Assembly (NCBI RefSeq): GCF_900089955.1 | Contig: NZ_FLQX01000102.1 | Location: 62,001 to 126,000, forward strand | Direction of reading: 5' to 3' | Length of the DNA: 64,000 nt | Source of the DNA: Candidatus Accumulibacter aalborgensis | GTDB lineage: Bacteria; Pseudomonadota; Gammaproteobacteria; Burkholderiales; Rhodocyclaceae | Part shown: in pieces, positions 24,186-33,363 of the stretch | Layout of the letters: each line of letters starts with the position of its first letter | Numbering within the stretch: position 1 is the first letter of the stretch | Translations under genes and position numbers: made by a program | The notes under the pieces: generated by a model | Told to the model about the DNA's origin: nothing | Seen by the model: the letters and a program-made list of their open reading frames with translations, nothing else | The model's database searches: none

Positions 24186-24868
24186 GCCGGTCCCAACGCG
24201 CGATCCGGGCCTTGATCGACTCCCGGAAACCAGCGCGTGCGCCTACTGAGCGTCAGACAGGTCGTCGAGATCCTCGGCATTGCTTCCTGACCGCTGAATG
24301 CTTGATTGCACGCCCTGAGCCCGCGGGTTTGAACTTTGTGCGGGAAAAAAATCGGACAGGCCACCAGAAACGTGGTCTGTCCCCGTTTACCCCTCTACTC
24401 GCTGAGTGCATTGCCGCAGCTTCGCTTGACGACTCTCAACTTCAGCATTATGGAGCAGCCACCCCAACCCCCTGGGGGCCATCCCGGCGCCGACGATTTT
24501 TTCCGGCAGGTGCATCCTGTGAGCCCGACCACGGATACACTGGTGCACACGACATACCCCCCGCGCCATGAGGGACAGACCCCGATTCCCGCCAAAAACG
24601 TGGTCCCTCCCCGTTTACCGCGCGCTATTCTTCAATGCACTGCAGCCCACAGTGCCAGCATTGCCGCAAGGCACGACGCCACCACATTCAAAGGGCCGAT
24701 CCGTCGAGCATTACCCATCGCGCCAGCGACCGGTCCCAGAGCCGCGTCGATTTCGGCACGCGCGCGGGTCTGCGCCCAACCCACGCGGCAAGTCGTTGCG
24801 TAGGTCGTATTCTTGACCGACCGCCTGGGCGGAATCGCCGCCAGCCCTCCATCAGCGCCAAAGCATTC
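24186..24868. other. Scar region without intact genes; two copies of a 24-bp repeat
   Basis: No open frame here resembles a real gene. A short frame RLLSVRQVVEILGIAS followed by a stop (near 24240-24290) looks like the beginning of a helix-turn-helix fragment. The 24-base sequence AAACGTGGTCTGTCCCCGTT (plus TACC) at 24368-24391 recurs at 24596-24619 with 2 differences, in direct orientation 228 bp apart. Repeats of this kind are often left around transposase or transposon-associated genes. Confidence 0.5.
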
Positions 24869-24919
24869 AGTAGGTCATGGGAGGGTCGCGCAGAGCGCGC
24901 GACCCTCCCATGACCTACT
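24869..24919. terminator. 23-bp perfect inverted repeat over the stop codon of the VWA gene
   Basis: Arms 24869-24891 and 24897-24919 are perfectly complementary with a 5-base loop. The stop codon and last codons of the VWA-domain gene lie inside the right arm. On the minus-strand transcript this gives a very stable hairpin at the end of the message, though no run of U follows. It may be a terminator or mRNA 3' stabiliser, or the mark of a rearrangement that copied the gene end in reverse. Confidence 0.5.
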
Positions 24920-26084
24920 TGCTCAACAGCCTCATCCCCCTCTCCAACCCATCCAGAGTCAGCGGAAACATTCGCCCGCCCATCAGGTTGTAGACCAGCG
25001 AAGTCGACTGCCGGTATTGCCAGGCGTGTTCCGACTCGGGGTTGAGCCAGATGGCGTGCGGCCAGGTCTCGGTCAGCCGGCGCAGCCAGGTTGCGCCGGG
25101 TTCGGCGTTGTTGTATTCGATGCTGCCGTTGGGCTGCACGAGTTCGTAGGGACTCATCGCCGCGTCGCCGACGAAGATCAGCTTGTAGTCGTTGCCGTAC
25201 TTGTGCATCACGTCGTGCGTCGGCACGCGCTCGCTGTGCCGGCGGCGGTTGTCCTGCCACAGGTAGTCATAGACGCAGTTGTGGAAGTAATAGTATTCGA
25301 GATGCTTGAACTCGGTGTGGCAGGCCGAGAAGAGTTCTTCACAGACGCGGATGTGATCGTCCATCGAACCGCCGATGTCCAGGAAGAGCAGCACCTTGAC
25401 GGCGTTGTGGCGTTCGGGCCGCAGTTTGAGATCGAGCCAGCCGGCGTTGCGCGCCGTGCCGGCGATCGTGCCTTCGAGATCGAGTTCTTCCGGCGCGCCC
25501 TGACGGGCGAAGCGGCGCAGGCGGCGCAGTGCGAGCTTGATGTTGCGCGTGCCGAGTTCGACGTTGTCGTCGAGGTTCTTGTACTCGCGCTTTTCCCATA
25601 CCTTGACTGCCGAGCGGTTTTCGCTCTTGCCGCCGACGCGGATTCCCTCGGGATGCGTGCCGCCGTGGCCGAAGGGCGAACTGCCGCCGGTACCGATCCA
25701 CTTGCTGCCGCCCGAGTGACGCTCCTTCTGTTCGGCCAGGCGCTGTTTGAAGGTTTCCATCAGCTTGTCCCAACCCAGTTTTTCGAGCTTGGCGCGCTCG
25801 GCGTCGGTCAGGTGTTTCTTCACCGCCTGTTTCAGCCACTCCTCGGGGATCATCACGTCCATCCCCGGCAGCGCTTCGACGCCCTTGAAGTACTCGCCGA
25901 AGGCGCGGTCGAACTTGTCGAAGTTCGTCTCATCCTTGACCAGCATGGCGCGCGAGAGGACGTAGAAATCGTCGATGCTGTGTTCGATGACGTGCTGCTG
26001 CAGTGCTTCGAGCAGGTAAAGGAACTCCTTGATCGAAACCGGCAGGCGGTTCGCCTTGAGGTGCAGGAAGAAGTCGATCAGCAT
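24915..26084 (-). CDS. VWA-domain CoxE-like protein
   Basis: A 389-aa protein. The N-terminal helical part (FFLHLKANRLPVSIKEFLYL) and the C-terminal von Willebrand factor A domain match the CoxE-like family. The MIDAS metal site reads DIGGSMD instead of DxSxS, so one Ser is replaced by Gly. Later come HNCVYDYLWQDN and KLIFVGDAAMSPYEL. MoxR ATPase/VWA pairs act as chaperones that insert metals or activate enzymes (known for CoxD/CoxE, RavA/ViaA, NorQ/NorD). The moxR gene lies 20 bp upstream on the same strand. The client enzyme is not in this window. Confidence 0.9.
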   Translation of the reverse strand: MLIDFFLHLKANRLPVSIKEFLYLLEALQQHVIEHSIDDFYVLSRAMLVKDETNFDKFDRAFGEYFKGVEALPGMDVMIPEEWLKQAVKKHLTDAERAKLEKLGWDKLMETFKQRLAEQKERHSGGSKWIGTGGSSPFGHGGTHPEGIRVGGKSENRSAVKVWEKREYKNLDDNVELGTRNIKLALRRLRRFARQGAPEELDLEGTIAGTARNAGWLDLKLRPERHNAVKVLLFLDIGGSMDDHIRVCEELFSACHTEFKHLEYYYFHNCVYDYLWQDNRRRHSERVPTHDVMHKYGNDYKLIFVGDAAMSPYELVQPNGSIEYNNAEPGATWLRRLTETWPHAIWLNPESEHAWQYRQSTSLVYNLMGGRMFPLTLDGLERGMRLLSK

Positions 26085-26104
26085 CGCCGGCTGCGTTCAG
26101 GCTC

Positions 26105-26947
26105 TCAGCGGTTGTGGCGCGCCATGAAGATCAGGCGTTCGAAGAGGTGTACGTCCTGCTCGTTCTTGAGCAGCGCTCCGTGCAGCGGCGGGATGGCCGT
26201 CTTCTGGTCCTTGCTGCGCAGCGCTTCGGGCGGGATGTCCTCGGCCAGCAGGAGCTTGAGCCAGTCGAGCAACTCCGAGGTCGAAGGCTTCTTCTTCAGG
26301 CCGGGGATTTCACGCAACTCGAAGAACACTTCCAGCGCCTCGCGCAACAGCGCCGGCTTCAGTCCGGGGAAATGGACGTCGACGATGCGCGTCATCGTCT
26401 CCTTGTCGGGGAACTTGATGTAGTGGAAAAAACAGCGTCGCAGGAAGGCGTCGGGAAGTTCCTTCTCGTTGTTCGAGGTGATGAAGACCGCCGGACGGTG
26501 GCGGGTGCGAACCTGCTGGCGGGTTTCGTAGACGAAGAACTCCATGCGATCGAGTTCGCGCAAGAGGTCGTTCGGGAATTCAATGTCGGCCTTGTCGATT
26601 TCGTCGATCAGGACGACCGACGGCGTCTCGCATTCAAAGGCCTGCCATAGTACGCCCTTGACGATGTAGCTGCCGATGTCGGCGACCTTGGCCTCGCCGA
26701 GCTGTGAGTCGCGCAGGCGAGAGACTGCGTCGTATTCGTAGAGCCCCTGCTGGGCCTTGGTCGTCGACTTGATGTGCCACTGGAAAAGCGGCAACCCAAG
26801 GGCTGCCGCCACTTCCTCGGCGAGCATCGTCTTGCCGGTACCCGGCTCGCCCTTGATCAGCAGCGGCCGCTGCAGGGTGATCGCGGCGTTGACCGCCAGC
26901 GTCAGGTCGCGGGTGGTGACGTAGGTCTCGGAACCGGCAAAGCGCAT
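26105..26947 (-). CDS. MoxR-family AAA+ ATPase
   Basis: A 280-aa AAA+ ATPase: Walker A GEPGTGKT at residues 33-40, Walker B VVLIDEIDKAD at about 111-121, sensor VFITSNNEKELPDAFLRRC with the arginine finger, and the MoxR-type C-terminal lid. The TKAQQGLYEYDA segment is typical of the CoxD/APE2220 subfamilies. Together with the VWA protein downstream (20 bp) it probably forms an ATP-driven remodelling pair acting on a metalloenzyme. Confidence 0.94.
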   Translation of the reverse strand: MRFAGSETYVTTRDLTLAVNAAITLQRPLLIKGEPGTGKTMLAEEVAAALGLPLFQWHIKSTTKAQQGLYEYDAVSRLRDSQLGEAKVADIGSYIVKGVLWQAFECETPSVVLIDEIDKADIEFPNDLLRELDRMEFFVYETRQQVRTRHRPAVFITSNNEKELPDAFLRRCFFHYIKFPDKETMTRIVDVHFPGLKPALLREALEVFFELREIPGLKKKPSTSELLDWLKLLLAEDIPPEALRSKDQKTAIPPLHGALLKNEQDVHLFERLIFMARHNR

Positions 26948-27014
26948 GATCGTGCTCCTCTCGAAAACGCTTCGATTCTACGCGCAAAGTTTGCGGCAAG
27001 GGTCAGCAGCGGCG

Positions 27015-27443
27015 TCAGACGCCCGCCGCCCGCCGAACGCAGTCGAGGTAAGCCGCGCCATCCATCTCCCCACCGTGACGCTGGGCACGCCAGATCGTTT
27101 CGCCGAGACACTCGAGGATCGCGTGCTCCGCCTCATGGACGTCGAGACGCGTGCGCAGCGCCTGGTAGGCGGCGCGGATTCCGGGCGGCTGGTCGATGCT
27201 GATCTGCTCGGCAACCGCCAGATGCAGCGACAGATGGAGAAAAGGGTTCATCTGGCCGGTCTCGGGAGTGAACTCCTGCTCCAGCGCGAGGGCGGGGTTC
27301 TCGAGCAGAGCGTGGTACTCGGGATGATGCGCGATCAGGTCGGCTGCGGTGACTTCGGCGCCTTCGAGGATCGAACGCTGGCGATGCTTGCGCCAGGCCT
27401 CGCAGAAGAACTGTCGGACCTGTTCACGGCTTGGATTGAACAT
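27015..27443 (-). CDS. DUF1841-family protein
   Basis: A 142-aa protein with the DUF1841 hallmarks: MFNPSREQVRQFFCEAWRKH at the start, then HPEYHALLENP, MNPFLHLSLHLAVAEQISID and a C-terminal HEAEHAILECLGETIW. Function is unknown; the His-rich HLSLHLA and HEAEH motifs could bind metal. The start lies inside the FIST gene (20-bp overlap), so it is the last gene of the nth-FIST chain. This order follows rnf in many betaproteobacteria. Confidence 0.9.
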   Translation of the reverse strand: MFNPSREQVRQFFCEAWRKHRQRSILEGAEVTAADLIAHHPEYHALLENPALALEQEFTPETGQMNPFLHLSLHLAVAEQISIDQPPGIRAAYQALRTRLDVHEAEHAILECLGETIWRAQRHGGEMDGAAYLDCVRRAAGV

Positions 27444-28542
27444 CGAATCTCCGTGCGACGTGGCTGATCAAGGCAGTGACGACGGCATTCTGCAGCATGC
27501 CGCGCGCCGGGCTGGGTGCGATCTGCCCGGTGCCATAGGTGCCGATCAGCGGCAGCCCCGGAAAGCGCTCGCGCAGGCAGTCGATGTCGCGGTCTTCGCC
27601 GTCATGGAAATAGGGGCCGCGACCGATGCACGAAAAGGCCACTGCGCCGACCGGGTGGCGAGCGACGACCGCCAGGCGGGCGACGCTTCGGCGCATGTCT
27701 TCCGCGGCCGCTTCCGGCAGACGTATTGCCCACGCCAGGCGCTGCCCGGGAAGCATGCGCTCGGCCAGGGTCAGCGAACCCTGCTGGCTGCTGGCAATGA
27801 TCGCGATCAGGTGATGAGCGCCGTCCGCACAGGAGAACTGCCCCTGCGTCTCGCTGCTCGCACCGTCGTCGATCAGGACTGCGCACAGCGAGGTCATCGG
27901 CGGTGACCCATCGTGGCCGTCTTCGCGCACGGCGGCCAGCAGGCTGTCGAGGGCTGTATGCCCGCCCAGCCGGAGCAGTTCGTAAGCTCGGCTGCTGTCA
28001 ACCGGCTGCGCATCGCCCAGCAATCGCCAGCCTGTCGAGACACCGACCTCGACGTGCGCACCGAGCAGTTGCACGCTGCACTGGTCAGTCAGTCGACTCT
28101 GCTGCCAGGCGACTGGATCAACGCGCCCGGCGTGGCCTGCGAAACTGCCTCCGAAGCGCTTCTGGCCGACGTCGCTCCAGCCCTGCGGCAGGGTGCTGCC
28201 GGCATAGCTCAGGAGAGGCTCACCGCTCAGGGCAAGGGTCTCCGGGTGGCCCAGCGAGATACCGCCGGTAAAGACCATGACCGCGGCTGCCGGCCGGTCG
28301 AGCACCCAGCCGCTGTCGGTAAAAACGCCGGCGGCGATGCCGCCGGCGACCTGAGTGCAGCGGGCCGCACGCGCCACGGCGGTGACGGCCTGCTGCGCGT
28401 GGCGTGAGAACTCGGCCGTGAGGAAGAGCAGGACGCCATTGGCCTGCTGCTCGCCGGCCTTTTCGAGCGCCAGCCTGAGCGCTTGCTCGGCCAGTTGGGG
28501 CAGGGGGTCGTTACCGGCGACCAGCGCACTGGCGACGCTCAT
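27424..28542 (-). CDS. FIST-domain sensory protein
   Basis: A 372-aa soluble protein with FIST_N (about 25-215) and FIST_C (about 225-360). The FIST_N part has VLLFLTAEFSRHAQQAV, RCTQVAGGIAAGVFTDSG and the FTGGISLG strand; the FIST_C part ends with GAVAFSCIGRGPYFHDGEDRDI and FPGLPLIGTYGTGQIAP. FIST domains are thought to bind small ligands such as amino acids and act in signal transduction; here there is no attached output domain. The start overlaps the nth stop by 4 bp (ATGA), so it belongs to the rnf-nth operon. Confidence 0.9.
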   Translation of the reverse strand: MSVASALVAGNDPLPQLAEQALRLALEKAGEQQANGVLLFLTAEFSRHAQQAVTAVARAARCTQVAGGIAAGVFTDSGWVLDRPAAAVMVFTGGISLGHPETLALSGEPLLSYAGSTLPQGWSDVGQKRFGGSFAGHAGRVDPVAWQQSRLTDQCSVQLLGAHVEVGVSTGWRLLGDAQPVDSSRAYELLRLGGHTALDSLLAAVREDGHDGSPPMTSLCAVLIDDGASSETQGQFSCADGAHHLIAIIASSQQGSLTLAERMLPGQRLAWAIRLPEAAAEDMRRSVARLAVVARHPVGAVAFSCIGRGPYFHDGEDRDIDCLRERFPGLPLIGTYGTGQIAPSPARGMLQNAVVTALISHVARRFDVQSKP

Positions 28543-29228
28543 CGCTCAGGCACCGCGTACGGATCGACAGTCTTCTCCGGCCAGGCACAGAGGTCGGCAA
28601 TCGCGCAGCGCCAGCAGTCAGGCCGCCGCGCCTTGCAGACGTAGCGCCCGTGCAGGATCAGCCAGTGGTGTGCCGATAACTTGAACTCCTCCGGAACGAC
28701 CTTCAGCAGCTCGCGTTCGACGGCCAGCGGCGTCTTGCCGGCGGCCAGCCCGGTGCGGTTGGCGACGCGAAAAATGTGCGTGTCGACGGCGATCGTCGCT
28801 TCGCCAAAAGCGGTGTTGAGGACCACGTTGGCGGTCTTGCGGCCGACCCCTGGCAGCGCTTCGAGCGCCGCTCGCGACGGCGGAACCTCGCCGCCATGGA
28901 GATCGAGCAATTGCCGACAGGTGGCGATGATGTTCCTGGCCTTGGTCTGGTGCAGACCGATGCGGTTGATGTAGCCGGCCAGGCCATCCTCACCGAGCGC
29001 CAGGATCGCCTGTGCTGTGGGCGCGTCGGCAAAGAGCTTGCCAGTCGCCAGGTTGACGCTCTTGTCAGTCGCCTGCGCCGACAGGATGACGGCGATCAGC
29101 AACTGAAAGTTCGTCGCGTAGGCGAGCTCGGTGGCCGGTTCCGGGTTGGCAGAGCGCAGGCGGACAAAGACTTCATGACGCTGGGCGCTGTTCATGCCGG
29201 CAGTAGCCGTGATGCTCTCAGGCGCCAT
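28539..29228 (-). CDS. nth: Endonuclease III (DNA glycosylase/AP lyase)
   Basis: The 229-aa form starts at ATG 29228, overlapping the end of rnfE by 11 bp. An internal ATG at 29195 (MNSAQRHEV) matches the usual Nth start and is an equally good choice (218 aa). The helix-hairpin-helix LPGVGRKTANVVLN holds the catalytic Lys, and VDTHIFRVANR the catalytic Asp. The [4Fe-4S] cluster cysteines have the exact C-x6-C-x2-C-x5-C spacing (CKARRPDCWRCAIADLC). The enzyme removes oxidised pyrimidines. Its position after rnfE is the same as in E. coli rsxABCDGE-nth. Confidence 0.97.
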   Translation of the reverse strand: MAPESITATAGMNSAQRHEVFVRLRSANPEPATELAYATNFQLLIAVILSAQATDKSVNLATGKLFADAPTAQAILALGEDGLAGYINRIGLHQTKARNIIATCRQLLDLHGGEVPPSRAALEALPGVGRKTANVVLNTAFGEATIAVDTHIFRVANRTGLAAGKTPLAVERELLKVVPEEFKLSAHHWLILHGRYVCKARRPDCWRCAIADLCAWPEKTVDPYAVPER

Positions 29229-29910
29229 CGGTGACCGCCGCCGACGGCATCGGAGGCCGCCCCGGACTGCGCGCCGCGGCGCGCGCTTCGACCCAGTTCT
29301 TCCAGGCGATCAGACAGCCGAGGAGAATGAATGCACCGGGCGGCAGGATGGCGAGCAGGAAACCGGGATAGTCGGCCGGCAGCAACTGCAGCTGCTGCAG
29401 CGCCGGAAAGACCATGTCGATGCCGGAGAACAGCGTGCCGCCGCCGATCAGTTCGCGCAGCCCGCCGAGCAAGGCGAGCGTCCACAGCATGCCGACGCCC
29501 ATGAAGACGCCATCGAGCGTCGATTGCAGCAGCGGATTCTTGTTGGCGAAGGCCTCGACGCGCGCCAGCACGATGCAGTTGGTGACGATCAGCGGGATGA
29601 AGATACCGAGCACCAGGTAGAGGTCGTGAAACTGCGCGTTGAAGATCAGATCGACGACGGTGACCAGCGCGGCGACGATCAGAATGAACACCGGGATGCG
29701 GATCTCGTGCGGGATCAGGTTGCGCAGCGACGAGACGGCGGCATTCGAGATGGCCATGACGATGATCGTCGCCAGCGAGAGCATGACCCCATTGACCAGA
29801 TTGGTGGTCACGGCCAGGAGCGGGCACAGTCCGAGGATCTGCACCAGGCTGGTGTTCTGGTGCCAGACACCGTTGTCCCTGATCTGGCGGAATTCGTCAC
29901 GGATCATCAT
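29218..29910 (-). CDS. rnfE: Rnf electron transport complex subunit E
   Basis: A 230-aa membrane protein with about six helices, homologous to RnfA in architecture. Landmarks are the N-terminal DNGVWHQNTSLVQILGLCPLLAVT and IPHEIRIPVFILIVAALVTV, with the conserved Cys of the NLC/GLCPLLA type near a membrane [2Fe-2S] site shared with RnfA. The start codon overlaps the rnfG stop by one base (TGATG). Rnf couples ferredoxin:NAD+ oxidoreduction to ion pumping; in enterobacteria the same complex (Rsx) keeps SoxR reduced. Confidence 0.96.
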   Translation of the reverse strand: MMIRDEFRQIRDNGVWHQNTSLVQILGLCPLLAVTTNLVNGVMLSLATIIVMAISNAAVSSLRNLIPHEIRIPVFILIVAALVTVVDLIFNAQFHDLYLVLGIFIPLIVTNCIVLARVEAFANKNPLLQSTLDGVFMGVGMLWTLALLGGLRELIGGGTLFSGIDMVFPALQQLQLLPADYPGFLLAILPPGAFILLGCLIAWKNWVEARAAARSPGRPPMPSAAVTDGA

Positions 29911-30578
29911 CAGCGTTCTCCCTGGCTGGTTGCGAACAGTTGCTGGCGATTCTCTGCGACGTAGCGCAGCGCCTTATGCACCGCCTTGATCACGGCTCGC
30001 GGCGTCACCGTTGCGCCGGCAACGGAGTCGAAGCGGCCGCCGTCTTTCCTGACCCGCCAGTCGCGAACGGCGACCGTCGCCAGCGACAGACCGTCGAATT
30101 GCCTGATCCACGGGTGCTCCTTGTTCTTGTCCTTGCGCGGCTCGACGTAGTCGCCAAGACCGGGCGTCTCCTTGTGCTGCGCAACCCGGACGCCGAGCAC
30201 GCTGCCATCGGCAGCAACGGCAATCAGCAGGCGAATCTTGCCGGAATAACCATCCGGGGCCACCGCTTCGAAGACCAGCGCGCTTGTCTTGCCGCCCGTA
30301 CGTGCCCGATAGGCCGTCGACGCCTCGTCGACTCCGAGCAGGGGGCTGGGGGCAAGCTGCAGGCTGTCTTGGAGAAGATCATTGTCGTACACCTCGCGCG
30401 GCAGCACTTCGCTGATCAGCTTCATTTTCTCGCTGGCCGCCGCCGCTTCGATCGCCGGCTGGGTCCACAGGAAAGCTGCAGCCAGCAGGCCGGTGAACAC
30501 GACCACGAAGATCAGCAGGATGACCGCCGTGCGCAGCGCCATCCTGGCCGCAGTCGGCGTCTTGACCGTTGGCGTCAT
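29910..30578 (-). CDS. rnfG: Rnf electron transport complex subunit G (flavoprotein)
   Basis: A 222-aa protein: a cytoplasmic start and one anchor helix (AVILLIFVVVFTGLLAAAFL), then a periplasmic FMN-binding domain. The flavin is attached to Thr in the motif SVAGATVTPRAV near the C-terminus (consensus S/T-GAT-x-S/T; here AGATVT). TPGLGDYVEPRKDKNKEHPW is the other family signature. The start lies in an ATGA overlap with rnfD. A longer upstream frame is a shadow of rnfD. Confidence 0.95.
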   Translation of the reverse strand: MTPTVKTPTAARMALRTAVILLIFVVVFTGLLAAAFLWTQPAIEAAAASEKMKLISEVLPREVYDNDLLQDSLQLAPSPLLGVDEASTAYRARTGGKTSALVFEAVAPDGYSGKIRLLIAVAADGSVLGVRVAQHKETPGLGDYVEPRKDKNKEHPWIRQFDGLSLATVAVRDWRVRKDGGRFDSVAGATVTPRAVIKAVHKALRYVAENRQQLFATSQGER

Positions 30579-31606
30579 TTCTCGTTCTTCAGCCCGAAGA
30601 TCGGCGGCTGCGAGTACATGTCGATCAGCGGCACACAGAGATTCAGCAACAGCACGGCGAAAGCGACACCATCGGGATAGCCGCCGAAGACGCGTATCGT
30701 GTACGCCAGCAATCCGGCCGAAAAGCCGAAGATCAGTTTGCCCTTCGGCGTCGTGCAACCGGACACCGGATCGGTGACGATGAAGAAGGCGCCGAGCAGG
30801 GTGCCTCCGGAGAAGAGATGGAATAGCGGACTGGCGAACTGCTGCGGCTGCCACAGCCAGAGCACTCCGGCCAGCAACGACAGGCCGGCGATGAAACCGA
30901 GCGGCGCGTGCCAGGCGATGATCCTGCGCTGCCACAGCCAGAGTCCGCCGAGCAGATAGCCGCTGGTGACCCACTCCCAGCCACGGCCGGCGAAGTGGCC
31001 GAACACCTCCTGCGTCGCCAGCAGCGTCGGTACGTCGAGCTCGCCGTCGCCAAGTTTCAGCGCCGTCTTGAGGGCGTCCAGCGGCGTCGCGCCGCTCATC
31101 ACGTCGACTCGCGAGGCAAGTCCGGCAATGATCTGCAACTGCTCGCTCAGGGTCAGCGTCAGCGTGAGGCCTAGTGCCGGCCACTGCGACATCAAGGCGG
31201 GGAAGGAAACGATGCACGCGGCGAAAGCGACCATCGCCGGATTGAAAGGGTTCTGACCGAGTCCGCCGTACAAGTGTTTGGCCACCACGATGGCGAACAG
31301 CGTACCAACGACGATCAACCACCACGGCGCCATCGGTGGAAAGGCCAGCGCAATCAGCCAGGCGGTGACAATGGCGCTGCCATCGGTCAGGAAAAGCCCC
31401 CGCGGCTGACGGCGAACGCCGAGCATCAGCGCCTCGCCGGCGAGTGCGGCGAGCGTGGCGATGGCTAACTGCACCAGGATGATCGGACCGATCAGCCAGA
31501 CATAGGCGGCGATGCCGGGCAAAAGGGCGGCCAGCACCTGGAGCATTACGCGGCGAACGCTGCTACGTTCGAGGAGCAGATAAGGCGGCGTCGTGAAGTC
31601 CGTCAC
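30575..31606 (-). CDS. rnfD: Rnf electron transport complex subunit D
   Basis: A 343-aa membrane protein with about ten helices, related to NqrB. It begins TTPPYLLLERSSVRRVMLQV. The covalent FMN site is the Thr in SGATPLDALK (about residue 180). HLYGGLGQNPFNPAMVAFA and FFIVTDPVSGCTTPKGKL are other landmarks. It overlaps rnfC and rnfG by 4 bp each, giving very tight coupling from C to G. Confidence 0.96.
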   Translation of the reverse strand: MTDFTTPPYLLLERSSVRRVMLQVLAALLPGIAAYVWLIGPIILVQLAIATLAALAGEALMLGVRRQPRGLFLTDGSAIVTAWLIALAFPPMAPWWLIVVGTLFAIVVAKHLYGGLGQNPFNPAMVAFAACIVSFPALMSQWPALGLTLTLTLSEQLQIIAGLASRVDVMSGATPLDALKTALKLGDGELDVPTLLATQEVFGHFAGRGWEWVTSGYLLGGLWLWQRRIIAWHAPLGFIAGLSLLAGVLWLWQPQQFASPLFHLFSGGTLLGAFFIVTDPVSGCTTPKGKLIFGFSAGLLAYTIRVFGGYPDGVAFAVLLLNLCVPLIDMYSQPPIFGLKNEK

Positions 31607-33357
31607 GGCTGGTCTGGCTCCCCTTCGCGCACGACCACCGGCTGGGCCGGCGGCGCCGTTTCGGCGGGCGAGGCAGCCCTTCTCGCCTCAACGGCGGCGA
31701 CCTCCTTCTGCTGCTCTGCGGTCAGTTGATCGGTATTCCTGGGTTGTACGGCCGCGCGTTGGGCACGCGCACGTTCCATCGCCGCGACGATGGTGGCCTT
31801 CTTGATCGCCTCAGCATCGAGCGCTGGCGCGGCAGCGACGGGATCCGCAGGCGACGCAGGCCGGCTCGGCGGAGCGTCGGCTCCGGCGGCGCCGGCTTCG
31901 GCCGCTGCCGCTTTCTTTTCCGCCGTCCGGGCGGCGGCGGCCTTGGCCAGGCGCTCGGCCTTCTCGGCCTTCTCGCGCTCGTCGCGCGCGTTACGCAGCT
32001 CGAAGCGAGCCTTGGCAGCGTCGGCTGCGTTCTTCTCGCGCTCGCGGGCCCAGATTTCGCTCTTGGCGAAGCGGAAGTATTGCACCAGAGGGATGTGCGA
32101 AGGACAGACGTAGCTGCAGCAGCCACATTCGATGCAGTCGAAAATGTGGTACTCCTGCGTCTTGCCGAAGTTCCTGGCGCGCGAGAACCAGTACAGCTCA
32201 AACGGTTGCAACTCGTGCGGACACGCGTCGGCGCAGGCGCCGCAACGGATGCACGGCATCTCGGGCGGGCTGGGCGGGAACAAGGCCGGCGAACCGGCGA
32301 TCAGGCAGTTGGTCGCCTTGACCACCGGCGCGTCCAGGCTGGGCACCTCGAAGCCCATCATCGGCCCGCCCATCAGGTAATTGCTGGTATCGGCCTTCGG
32401 CTGCCCGAGCGCGGCGAAATCGCGCAGCGGGGTGCCAAGACGCACCTCCCAGTTGCGCGGCTGCAGGACATTGCCGGTCAGCGTGACGATGCGCGAGATC
32501 ACCGGCTCGCCATGCGCCAGGGCTCGATAGGCCGTGTACACGGTGGCGACATTGAAGCACTGCACGCCGAGTTCGGTCGACCGTTTGCTCGCCGGGACTT
32601 CCTTGCCGGTCAGCACGCGGATCAACTGCTTGGCGCCGCCGGCCGGATAGCGCGTGGGAACGGCGACGACCTCGTAGTCCACGGCCAGTCGACGCACCGC
32701 CTCCTGCATCGCCGCGACGGCCTCGGGCTTGTTGTCCTCGATGCCGATCAGCACCCGCCGGGCACCAAGCAGGTCACGGAAAATGGTGCTGCCGCGGACG
32801 ATCTCTTCGGCGCGCTCGCGCATCAAGAGGTCGTCGCAGGTCATGAACGGCTCGCACTCGGCACCGTTGATGACCAGTTCGTCCATGGCCACCGCCTTGG
32901 CAGCGGTGAGCTTGGCGTGACTCGGAAAAACGGCGCCGCCAAGGCCGACGACGCCGGCATCGCGCAGGATTTCACGCACGCGCTCGGGCGCCAGACTCCG
33001 GTGATCGACCGGCGTACGGGTCATCCACTGGTCACGGCCGTCGGCTTCGATGACCACCGTGAGCGTCGGCAGGCCGGAAGGATGGGCGGCGACGTGCTTC
33101 TCGATGGCCAGGACCACGCCCGAAGTCGGCGCGTGCACGGCCGCCGACACCCAGCCGTCGGCGCCACCGATCAACTGTCCCTTGAGCACCTGCTCGCCGA
33201 CCTCGACGAGCGGGTTGGGAACGCCTCCGATATTCTGATGCAGGGGAACGAACAGCCGCGACGGCACCGGCGCCAGGCCGATCGGCGCCTGCACCGAAGG
33301 CGCCTTGTACGTCTGCGGCTTGACGCCACCCTTGAAGTTGAACAGTCGCCGCAGCAT
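31603..33357 (-). CDS. rnfC: Rnf electron transport complex subunit C
   Basis: A 584-aa protein. The N-terminal half binds NADH/FMN (GLGGAVFPSHAKL, NGAECEPFMTCDD). Two [4Fe-4S] clusters are given by CIRCGACADACP and CIECGCCSYVCP. After these comes a long Ala/Lys/Glu-rich helical tail of about 130 residues, as in proteobacterial RsxC, ending in a Pro-rich stretch. The start ATG at 33357 is separated from rnfB by 175 bp, whereas every other rnf junction overlaps. That gap is filled by a dispersed repeat, so rnfC may have reduced or separately controlled translation. Confidence 0.96.
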   Translation of the reverse strand: MLRRLFNFKGGVKPQTYKAPSVQAPIGLAPVPSRLFVPLHQNIGGVPNPLVEVGEQVLKGQLIGGADGWVSAAVHAPTSGVVLAIEKHVAAHPSGLPTLTVVIEADGRDQWMTRTPVDHRSLAPERVREILRDAGVVGLGGAVFPSHAKLTAAKAVAMDELVINGAECEPFMTCDDLLMRERAEEIVRGSTIFRDLLGARRVLIGIEDNKPEAVAAMQEAVRRLAVDYEVVAVPTRYPAGGAKQLIRVLTGKEVPASKRSTELGVQCFNVATVYTAYRALAHGEPVISRIVTLTGNVLQPRNWEVRLGTPLRDFAALGQPKADTSNYLMGGPMMGFEVPSLDAPVVKATNCLIAGSPALFPPSPPEMPCIRCGACADACPHELQPFELYWFSRARNFGKTQEYHIFDCIECGCCSYVCPSHIPLVQYFRFAKSEIWAREREKNAADAAKARFELRNARDEREKAEKAERLAKAAAARTAEKKAAAAEAGAAGADAPPSRPASPADPVAAAPALDAEAIKKATIVAAMERARAQRAAVQPRNTDQLTAEQQKEVAAVEARRAASPAETAPPAQPVVVREGEPDQP

Positions 33358-33363
33358 GGCTGT

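Noticed and set aside
29910-31325. 471-codon minus-strand frame as one long RnfG-like fusion
   Set aside because: The first 249 codons are an out-of-frame shadow of rnfD; RnfG starts at 30578 in an ATGA overlap.
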